This document shows positions 21,184-29,068 of a stretch of 64,000 bases of DNA, one piece after another. A model generated the notes under the pieces. That model saw only the letters and a list, made by a program, of their open reading frames with translations. It was not told the origin of the DNA and did no database searches. Both the position numbers and the translations under genes were made by a program. The stretch spans positions 9,548,001-9,612,000 of the forward strand of contig NC_063012.1 of the NCBI RefSeq assembly GCF_020509005.1, written 5' to 3'. Each line of letters opens with the position of its first letter. Within the stretch, counting starts at the first letter, position 1. The DNA is from Fulvia fulva. Its lineage: Eukaryota; Ascomycota; Dothideomycetes; Mycosphaerellales; Mycosphaerellaceae.

Positions 21184-21610
21184 TGTTACGGATCGGACAC
21201 GACCGAAGGAGCGTCAGCCAATCAATAGCCCGCACTAATGACAGGCGCGGCCCACAGCTAGGCGGGCACAGCCGCTGCAGAGTGCCTGGAGTGCCTGGAG
21301 TGCCTGGAGTGCCTACGGACTTAGGCACAGTAGGCACGATAGGCACGGTAGGCACAGGAAAGGAATGGAATTTCCTTTGTATTTAGGAACGCATCGTACC
21401 CTTATGGTTCGAGGCGTTCAACTCACTGTTCAATATCACTGTTTGGAATACACCACAACCCAACCTCTGCCTCACTGCTGCTTGGTCTTTACAAGACGAG
21501 ACAGCTACTGCTTCATCACTCTCCCTCACCTTCCATCGGCCACGAGACAAAACCCGATTGAGCTTGGTCTTCTGATCTTGTGATATCATTAGGTTATACC
21601 AAACCTAACA
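21184..21610 (+). repeat. 3' LTR of intact gypsy
   Basis: 427 bp, apparently identical to 14638-15064 (offset 6546). It carries the facing 9-bp arrays at 21280-21357. Reading leftward, it lies just upstream of the antisense ORF and could drive it. The right TSD, TAAGG, follows at 21611-21615. Confidence 0.97.
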
Positions 21611-21615
21611 TAAGG

Positions 21616-23800
21616 GAGCTAAGGTTTGGGTTAGCGTTCGCGTTGTTTCGTAGTCGCGGTAGGCGATAGTCGCTATCGTAACCGTATATCGGGCACTCGG
21701 GGCTAGTCGATATATACGAGCCTATACGGTAGCGGTAGTACTTGCCTTACTTCTTAAGTTCTTCGCGCTACTTATAGTTAAGCTATAGTAGATTCTACAA
21801 TTGAACGGGTAGATCTTCCTTCTTCTTAGTACCGGCGTATCACGGAGGACGCTAGACTACGGTACCTACTATGTCTATAGCGGCACTAGTAGCTACTAAG
21901 CTATTCTAGTTATTCTAGCCGCCGTTACCGTTACTACGAGGACGCTCCTTCTACGGGTATAGGCGGTCTGTTTTGTAGAAGCTCTCGTATAGGGTAGTAT
22001 ACTCTTTAATAACGTCCTATATATTATATAGTCGACGGTCGACTTCGCGGTCACCGAAGGTCTTAATAAAGTACTTACGGTTTAGTCGGTTACGGAATAG
22101 TATAAGCTCGGTCTTATCGCTCTATTCTATCTAGGTACGTAGCTTCGAATAGCGAGCGTAGAAGGCTACGAAGGTCTCGCCCTACTCTTACTTATAGGTA
22201 GCGATGTTAACTATAGCCTTAGTTCCTTCGTTACGGATGCTATACTAGCGTGTTATCTAATCTAATAGTTCTTCGCCCGTCTTGAACTTATTAAAGGACT
22301 GTTGCCCTAGTATAGGGATCCTCGGCTTAATGCTTCGCTAGGGATCTCCTTAGGTCTATCCGTATACAAAGCGTAGACTATCTACTTCTATACGGGAAGT
22401 AGCTATAGTCAACTTTAGGAGCACGCTACTATACTAGCTATCGAAATTCGGATCGTTATCGTTCTTAAAGTGTCTAGGATCTAGTACGCCTTTCCTAATC
22501 TCTATGCCGCGAGTCAGGGTGCGGTCGATAGTAAATAGGCGTTTAGAGAGGTCCGTAAGTAGTGTCTATATACGACTAGAACGTAGTCTCGAGTCGTAGT
22601 TGTCTAGGCGTAGGCGATTATCGCGGCGGTTGTTACGTCTTCCGCTATTACTATTATTATCGTCATCTCCACTACTACTATCCCCGTCTCTACTAGTAGC
22701 TTTACGGTACTTACGTATTAGCTGCTCGAGTAAAGTCTTACGTAGGCGGGAACGAGAGGGTCCGCGACCAGGTCGGCCTCGATTGCCTCCTTCGTTCTAT
22801 ATAGTGCCTATAGCTTCGAGTCGAGCCTTTAAGTCATCGATCTCCTTCTATAGGGCCAGGTTTTTTGCTTTAGCGTCCTACTTCTTTACCTCGGCATCCT
22901 GTGCCTTCTTCTTCTCTTTCTCGTAGATCTTACTAAACTACTTATACAAGTTATTAGCTTCCTTATACTTCTTCTCTACCTCTTACAACTTAGCTAGGTC
23001 GCAATCCTTCTTACTCTTAAGGTCCGCGGCTATTCTCTACGTTATAGCCTCTTCGCTTTATAGCATCTTATAGATACGGTCGTACTCGGTATATAGCGTA
23101 GTGTACTAGTCGTTCTAGACGGTATTAGCTCGCTCTATTATATCGAGTTACTAGCCTTTAGTAATTGTAGTATTAACTGCCTATAGTACTAAATCGTAGG
23201 TAGTCTTTAGGTACTAGGAAGCGAGGTTCGCGAGTTTGTCTAGATCGACATTCTAGTATTCGGATACGAGGATATACTCTGCCTCGTCGAGTGATAGATA
23301 TACCTCGTCTAGTTCGTCGGGGTCGTTAGGGTTCTCTTCGAGCTTGAACTCGAACAGTTCTATAAAGTTAATCTCGCTAGCTACTACTCGGTCGACAGCC
23401 TTCTAGTATACTTCGTCAATCTCTTACTATAACGCGATACCGGTATTAACTATAACACGCCGGTTATCGTCCTATGTCTAACTCTAAGGAAAAGAGGAGA
23501 GGTCGAGGAAAAGAGAGGTACGTTACTACTTGCCTTTGCCCTTCTAATTAGGCTTCTAGGGTAGCGGTATACCGCTATCTATCTATAAGGTCATGTTGTC
23601 TAGGTTGTTCGGGGGAGGCGTAACGATACCTATATCCTAACTATTTACTAACGCGCGACTACCTACTAATAATGTCGCCGTATTACGCTCTCTAGGCATC
23701 TACGCGTAATACGCCTTACCGTATTCTAGGGTGTCGCGCTCTCGCGATTCGAGTTCTGTCCTATTATTACGCGTCCCTTACCTAAATCCGTAATCTAGGT
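21616..23800 (-). pseudogene. gag remnant of gypsy D
   Basis: Decayed Gag gene read on the minus strand from about 23750 down to 21620. The N-terminal part (about 23400-22850) is highly charged, with many Lys and Glu codons, and reads like a coiled coil. A Gly/Arg-rich segment lies near 22790-22620. A capsid-like domain spans about 22330-21960, followed by a cysteine-knuckle remnant near 21720-21640. It has been separated from its pol by the intact gypsy. Frequent TAG codons make it non-functional. Confidence 0.75.
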
Positions 23801-23806
23801 AGGGTA

Positions 23807-23815
23807 GTAGAACAA
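23807..23815 (-). other. Putative self-primer binding site of gypsy D
   Basis: On the element strand this reads TTGTTCTAC, two bases inside the 5' LTR. It is the exact reverse complement of GTAGAACAA within the LTR (plus-strand positions 23859-23867). A TATA-like TATAAG lies 40 bases upstream of that 9-mer on the element strand (23902-23907). The layout is the same as in the intact gypsy, though the sequences differ. Confidence 0.55.
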
Positions 23816-23817
23816 AC

Positions 23818-24001
23818 TATAAGGGCGCGCGTACTATAGAGTCTAATTAAGATAGTTATTGTTCTACGAAGCTACGAAAGAGGAGCGCGAGGCGCGGCGG
23901 GCTTATAAGGAAGCGCTAAGTCGCGCTAACCCGATACGGAAGGTCCGCGGTTTAGCCGGGCCGACGCTTCGGTAGTAAAGTAGCGCGGGTTGCCCGTGAT
24001 A
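23818..24001 (-). repeat. 5' LTR of gypsy D
   Basis: 184 bp, the partner of 9694-9877. The plus-strand TG end has become TA here by RIP. It is followed by TSD TAGAT at 24002-24006. Confidence 0.95.
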
Positions 24002-24087
24002 TAGATACCCTTACCGTAGAAGACCGTAAGGAGATTATAGCTAATACGGACCCTATTCGCGAGCTATATCTATTTATATTTATACTA
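24002..24087 (+). pseudogene. Right-hand flank of gypsy D, probable LINE X remnant
   Basis: 86 bp directly continuous with 9693 once gypsy D is removed. It reads open as a short charged segment (TLTVEDRKEI type) and probably belongs to the C-terminal end of LINE X ORF2. The border with copia C is obscured by the solo LTR that follows. Confidence 0.45.
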
Positions 24088-24321
24088 TGTTAAGAACATA
24101 TAGGCCGTAGGACAAGTATATAGGTATAGGTATGTTATATAACTAGATTACGTAACTAGGGTTTACTAGCCTATAGGCTAGTAAACATCCGGACACCTAG
24201 TATCTATCTATACTAACACTAGCGATACTATATATAGATATACGCTATCCTATTAGGTCCTTCTTTGTCTTTCGTATAATCCGCCGTCTTCTACTACTAC
24301 GTAACTCGTACCTATTTAATA
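24088..24321 (+). repeat. Solo LTR of copia A family
   Basis: 234 bp beginning TGTTAAGAACATATAGG and ending TATTTAATA. It matches both LTRs of copia A (33610-33843 and 50119-50352). It is flanked by a perfect 5-bp duplication TACTA (24083-24087 and 24322-24326) with no internal sequence. Hence it is a solo LTR, left when a full element recombined between its LTRs. Confidence 0.93.
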
Positions 24322-24469
24322 TACTACTAGAAACCGCGTTAATCAATAACGCGTCTAATATACTACTCTTTCCCCTAGAGCTAGAGCTCTATATACTAGA
24401 GGAGTCTAACTATATAGTTATAGAGAATAGAAAGCGCCTACGAACGGCCTACTTCTACTATATACTATA
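24322..24469 (+). pseudogene. Copia C linker fragment left of the DNA transposon
   Basis: Short stop-poor stretch (NNASNILLFPLELEL type) that joins 25605 when the DNA transposon is removed. It probably belongs to the variable region between integrase and RT of copia C. No diagnostic motif is visible. Confidence 0.4.
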
Positions 24470-25602
24470 ACGTACTTTACTACCGAGCGGGCTATACTAC
24501 CGAGCGGGCTACTTTTACTAAGAACTATACTATATCTACTTTAATTACGACGGTATCTTAATACGACGACATCCTATAGAATCGTTACTAGGAGGACAAT
24601 TCCTCTTTAGATTCTTCGCTATCTAGTAAGTCTACTTAATAGGTAAGTACGTTATACCCCGACTCGCTATATCGCTTATAGCGTCGTAGCCTTAGTACTA
24701 GCCGAATACTATCTAGCGACTCTCTACTCACTTCCTACCTCCTAGTATCCTCTAGAGGTATCAATTACGACGCCTTATCGAAGGTTAGAGACCCTCTAGA
24801 CTAAATGTACTTGCGCTTTCGTGCTTTCCGCTATATAAGGGCCTCGTTAGACTTAGGTAGCTCACTAATCTCGCTTCGTATAAGAGCTATCTAATACGCT
24901 ATCTCTCTACTCCCTCTCTATTACCCTATTAAACGACCTTCCTCTTTCTACTACGCCTTTCTAAACCCGTAACGACGCTGTAAGACGTAATGACACCTAT
25001 TATAAACCCTGTCTCGTCGAAGTTATAGGTGTCCTAGTTAAGGATGCTATACTTCTCCTTTATATTACGTATAAGTAAGAACTACCTCTCGATAACGTCT
25101 AGATCTTCTATTAGGGCTCGCTAATGATCGTATCTACGTATTATACGAACCTTTAGCTCACGATACCGCCTAATAAACCTGTCTATCTAATTGAGACTAG
25201 CGGGCTTAAGACCCTTCTCTTATAGTAATAAATCGGCTATTACTCGTATACTAGCCTTTAATAGCGGGAAACCTCTAAGATCTAGCTCGAGTATATACTT
25301 AAGTATTACCCTCTCTTCTAGCTCTATAAGCTTCTTCGAATTAGGCTCGTAGTCACCCCGAGGAGGTGGTCTATTCAATCGATACCCTAGTATAGTTCGA
25401 GACGCGTCGTATACCTTTATAGTAAGTCGATTTGTGATTACCGCGTCGCGTTTCGTGGCCTAGACAGCTAAGGTCAGTTTGGCCTCGTTAAAAGATAATA
25501 TACGCTATAATAGTAGTTATATAGCTATATCTATAGAAGTGGTATAGTTCTTAGTAAAGGTGGCCCGCTCGGTAGTATAGCCCGCTCGGTATTAAAGTAC
25601 GT
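24470..25602 (-). mobile_element. Fot1/pogo-like DNA transposon, internally deleted
   Basis: 1,133 bp bounded by TA duplications (24468-24469 and 25603-25604) and terminal inverted repeats of about 60 bp starting ACGTACTTT. Within each repeat the 14-mer ACTACCGAGCGGGC occurs twice in tandem, with some decay. The minus strand carries a RIPed transposase fragment. The TA target and the transposase residues indicate a Tc1/mariner-superfamily Fot1/pogo element. Confidence 0.88.
24540..25440 (-). pseudogene. Fot1/pogo transposase remnant
   Basis: Read on the minus strand, it has an N-terminal CENP-B/HTH-like region (about 25350-25150) followed by NFDETGF at 25024-25004, the block containing the first catalytic Asp of the DDE domain. 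It then reaches a VQ..GNRE-type block near 24930. The sequence then jumps to a C-terminal basic segment (RKARKRK near 24810), so the part carrying the other two catalytic acidic residues is missing. The gene is also stop-ridden. Such a copy could have moved only with enzyme from elsewhere. Confidence 0.78.
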
Positions 25603-25604
25603 TA

Positions 25605-27020
25605 CTAGATTATAGTCGCTAATACAATTATCGGCTAGATATCCGGTATACGACCTAGAATATACGCTTATCGCGATAAGAGCGATCGAAGCTCTATATA
25701 AAGAGGCAATAGCCCTCTAAGGCGTATTATTACTACTACCTCTATATTCCGCGATGACCTTCCGCCCGAACCTTCTAACTACCGAGCCGCTATAAAATAC
25801 CGCTTCTCCTAATAGTAGATCGAAGCTATAGCTAAGGAGTTTGCTAAAGCCCTAGTAATAGGCACATTTAGATAGGTAATAAAGGAAGAGAAGGATTAGG
25901 ATACTTAGTAAGAGGAGGGACTTTAGCTACTACTACCGCTAAAGTAGGTATATAAATATAAACTAGACGAGTACGGTATACTAAAGAGCTTTAAGGCTAG
26001 GCTATACGTAAGAGGCGATTTATAAGGAATATACTTAGACATATACGCCGCTATACTACTAGTAAGTATATTCCGCCTCTACTATACTCTAGCCGCGAGC
26101 TTCGACCTAGAAGCCGAACAATTCGATATTATTAACGCCTTCCTAAACTCGGACCTACTATATACTATATATCTATAACCACCTCCTAGAATCGACAGGC
26201 CATCCTATAGACACGCCCTTAAGCTAGTTAAGGCCCTCTACGGTCTAAAGGAGTCCCCTTTATTATAGTACAACTCCCTAACCGAGACGCTAGCCTCCCT
26301 TAGACTAGTACCCCTATCGGACTCCGAATATATCTACTATAATAACAAGGTTATATTCTTCTTTTACGTTAACGACCTAGTTATACTCTACTACCGTAAG
26401 CACAAGGCCTATACTACTAATATCAAGTAGCGGCTACTTACTAAGTACGAGATGTACGAGCTCGGTAATCTCTCCTAGTTCCTAGGAATAAAGGCTACGC
26501 GCGATAGAAACAAGCGCTTACTATAGCTCTCTTAAGAAGACTATATTTAGAAGCTAGCCGCTAAATTTAGTATATCTACGAATATACGTAAAACGATAGT
26601 ACTAGTAGATTAACACCTTAATTAGACCGTTCTAGACGGTTATTAACCCACCTCTATTGCTATTCTTACGTACTAATAACGTATAGGATCCCTTAACTTC
26701 GCCGCTATATATACGCGGCCTAATATCGTCTTCTCCTTATCTATACTATCGTAGTATCTAACTAAGCTAACTAAGATATACCTTAAGCTTATAGATTAGT
26801 ACTTACGCTATCTCCTAGAGACTAAGAACCTCTGCCTTATATATAGCGCTAGTAAATATATTACTAGCCTTTATAGCTAACTAGAACACCTCGGTAGTAA
26901 CTACGAGTTCTTTAGAGCATCGGACGCGTCCTACGGTATAAATAATAACAGGACTAGCTCAAATAGCTAGGTCTTTATACTGTTCGGTAGACTAGTAGAT
27001 TATAAGGCATCTAAACAAAT
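25605..27020 (+). pseudogene. Copia C reverse transcriptase / RNase H remnant
   Basis: Decayed copia pol. From about 25770 it reads as the region before RT, then RT proper (about 25950-26540: KARLYVRGDL, INAFLNSDL and ALYGLKES-like blocks). The catalytic box near 26370 reads YVND. The RNase H start (SDASYG near 26920) leads into DYKASKQ at about 27000, where the intact copia is inserted. Stops occur where Trp or Gln is expected. Confidence 0.82.
27016..27020. repeat. TSD CAAAT, left copy
   Basis: Matches CAAAT at 32636-32640. It is the target duplication of the intact copia inside copia C. Confidence 0.95.
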
Positions 27021-27255
27021 TGTTAAGATGTAGCATCTCAAAGGGAGTCAATAATCAGGAAGTGATCTGGCAGCCTGAGGCATCCACGATAACTCAGCTT
27101 GTAGGGAGATACCTTCTCTCCCCTTTAGCTTAGATAGACATCGAACACAATCAACATATTGGTTCCTGATATATTGCTACATGCTCGTGCTATTAGTCAG
27201 TTGAAGATTGATCTCTTACTCCACTCCGCTGCCATCCACCCGTACCTGTTCAACA
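27021..27255 (+). repeat. 5' LTR of intact copia
   Basis: TGTTAAGATG...TTCAACA, 235 bp. It differs from the 3' LTR at 27052 (T for C), 27091 (A for G), 27169 (A for G) and 27193 (G for A). Each difference interconverts CpA/TpG with TpA. Confidence 0.96.
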
Positions 27256-27267
27256 GGTTATGAGCCC
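27256..27267 (+). other. Primer-binding site, half initiator-tRNA type
   Basis: GGTTATGAGCCC directly follows the 5' LTR. It is complementary to the anticodon stem-loop of eukaryotic initiator methionine tRNA (GGGCTCATAACC), not to a tRNA 3' end. Drosophila copia uses a half-tRNA primer of this kind. RIPed versions (GGTTATAAGCCC) occur at the same place in copia A (38847) and copia B (50604). Confidence 0.8.
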
Positions 27268-27703
27268 GGGTTTGTGCAGGAATAAGAGCAACCTATATCA
27301 GTACAGGTTACTTGTATCCCTTGCTATCGTAGCAGAAAACATCTGGGAATCAGAAGTCTACCCCGTCTATCCTATCAAGGAGCTTAGTTCGATACTAAGT
27401 GATAGGTAACCCAGACAAGGACTCTGTGCGGCTTACTCAAAGCCAATACCTTGAAGATACTCTGTAGGCAGAACTGCATCGAGATACTATCAAGAAGGAC
27501 TTCAAGTAAGTCATTTGAAGCTCTGCTAGGAGAGACAGACCTGTGTCCTAGCCCCGAGACCTCACACCGCTCCTTCTTTACTTTACTAAGCAGGCCTTGG
27601 TATCCACACCTACGAACTTTCCCATTCTACACCAGAAGCCTCAGCAGGATCTGAGCCACCACCTTGGAACATACACACCTTGTTTCATTACATCCAATTT
27701 ATT
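27268..27703 (+). other. Leader of intact copia
   Basis: 436-bp untranslated leader between the primer site and the gag ATG. I see no coding sequence in it. It is conserved in copia B at about 50616-51060. Confidence 0.7.
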
Positions 27704-29068
27704 ATGGATTCATACCAAGAGAAGACAGAGGAGAAGGGAGGCAAAATCCCAATTCTTGGGAGGGACAATTGGAAGAGATGGTTCAACCTTCAGAGATACA
27801 AGATGGAGAGCCAATCAGCATTCTTTGCAATTGATGACCCAATGGAAGTGTCTTTTGACAACATCAAGGGCAAGACTCTGAAACTCCAAGAAGAGGCTAC
27901 AACCAAAGAGATCCTCAATACGCCAACATGGACAAGACACAATGCAGTATGCAACTTCAGTATCCTTAGTAGGATCACAGAAGAAGATGAATTTGAGCTT
28001 GAGGGCTCATGTGAATCTGGAAGAGCTGCTGAGAAGTGGGTGTATCTCTGGAACAAGTATAGCCAGGTGCTACCAACCCATGCACATGAGCTCACAAAGC
28101 AATTTGTGACCTTTGAGATGAGTGAAGAGTTCACCATCAGATCCGCATGGACACACCTGGTTTCTCTTGGAAAAAGGATTGCTGATGTTGACCCAGAGGG
28201 TCAGCATTACAGGAAAGCTGATGTGAGGATGACCCAGCTCTTAAGCTCACTGCCACCTGACTACCATGTAGCCAGGGATACTATCATGGCTCAGCCAAAG
28301 ATGGATCATGAAAGGACCTTAAAGATCCTTGAAGCTCAAGAAGCCAGGTTGGATCCCTCTAAGGCTGAGTATGGCATGGCAGCCACCTGGGTCAAGCCCT
28401 CAGGTCTAGCAAGACCACTCTCCTGCCTTCTCTGTGAGAAGGATCATCTGATCAAGGACTGCCCTAGTTTGCCTGAGGCAAGAAAGGTCCTTAGATCTCA
28501 TTCCCAACCACCATCTTCCCAGAATACAACACATGTCAAGAAGAAGAGAACTCCACCACCCACTTCAAGGAGGACACCAAGAGAGAAGTCCTCTATGGAA
28601 GAACTTAAGAAAATGGTGAAGAAACTCAGCTCTGACATGCTGTCACTCCAGAAGAACCAGGCCCAGTCTTATACCTCTAAAGCAAAGAAGACTGGAAAAG
28701 GTTTCTCCGCCCAAGAGTCACCATGCAGCTCATCCCCAGAGACAATGTCTGATGATGATGAGTATGATGAAGTGGCTCACTCAACTGCAGAAGTCCAAGG
28801 CAAGTTCCCCTCGTCAGAGTGGTTACTTGACTCCTGTGCTTCATCCCATATGACTGACCAAAGCTGCCTCTTTAGATCTATGACTCCCTTGACAAGGAAG
28901 AAATGGATCAAAGTGGGAGGTGGGTTTTTATTGGCCACTCATATTGGGAATGCAGAGATGAGTGGGAGAGCTGGCAGAAAAGTTGTTTTGGAAGATGTCC
29001 TGCTTGTACCCAAGCTAGGAGTGAACCTGGTTTCATGGAACCAGTTTAGCAAGCAGTTTGGTGTGTAA
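27704..29068 (+). CDS. gag-pro: Gag-protease part of copia polyprotein, ending at in-frame TAA
   Basis: Starts at the ATG of MDSYQEKTEEK; a longer reading from TTG at 27680 is not needed. The N-terminal half is a copia-type Gag (UBN2-like region with NWKRWFNLQRYKM near the start). A zinc knuckle reads CLLCEKDHLIKDC, that is C-X2-C-X3-H-X4-C, one residue shorter than the usual C-X2-C-X4-H-X4-C. The protease motif WLLDSCASSHMT lies near 28820-28855, with Cys where DSG is usual. The frame stops at TAA (29066-29068) and continues open, in the same frame, through 32335. It yields Gag-PR alone unless the stop is read through. Confidence 0.92.
   Translation: MDSYQEKTEEKGGKIPILGRDNWKRWFNLQRYKMESQSAFFAIDDPMEVSFDNIKGKTLKLQEEATTKEILNTPTWTRHNAVCNFSILSRITEEDEFELEGSCESGRAAEKWVYLWNKYSQVLPTHAHELTKQFVTFEMSEEFTIRSAWTHLVSLGKRIADVDPEGQHYRKADVRMTQLLSSLPPDYHVARDTIMAQPKMDHERTLKILEAQEARLDPSKAEYGMAATWVKPSGLARPLSCLLCEKDHLIKDCPSLPEARKVLRSHSQPPSSQNTTHVKKKRTPPPTSRRTPREKSSMEELKKMVKKLSSDMLSLQKNQAQSYTSKAKKTGKGFSAQESPCSSSPETMSDDDEYDEVAHSTAEVQGKFPSSEWLLDSCASSHMTDQSCLFRSMTPLTRKKWIKVGGGFLLATHIGNAEMSGRAGRKVVLEDVLLVPKLGVNLVSWNQFSKQFGV

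Larger units (their letters stand above)
14638..21610 (+). mobile_element. Intact Ty3/gypsy chromovirus
   Basis: A full-length 6,973-bp element with 427-bp LTRs at 14638-15064 and 21184-21610. The LTRs look identical base for base. The TSD is TAAGG. CpA and TpG are at ordinary levels, in sharp contrast to the flanking sequence, so it arrived after the surrounding RIP or escaped it. It encodes Gag (15084-17084), Pol in the -1 frame (to 20584) and an antisense ORF (20442-21149, minus strand). A C-terminal chromodomain and the apparent self-primer point to the Tf1/sushi-like chromovirus group (inference). Confidence 0.97.
9694..24001 (-). mobile_element. Gypsy element D (minus strand), RIPed, hosts the intact gypsy
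   Basis: Ty3/gypsy element with 184-bp LTRs at 9694-9877 and 23818-24001. It is flanked by a perfect 5-bp duplication TAGAT (9689-9693 and 24002-24006). Read on the minus strand it runs gag (about 23800-21616), then pol (about 14632-9890). The intact gypsy 14638-21610 is inserted between the two with duplication TAAGG. Without the insert, D is about 7.3 kb. The frames are full of stops and CpA/TpG are depleted. Confidence 0.93.
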
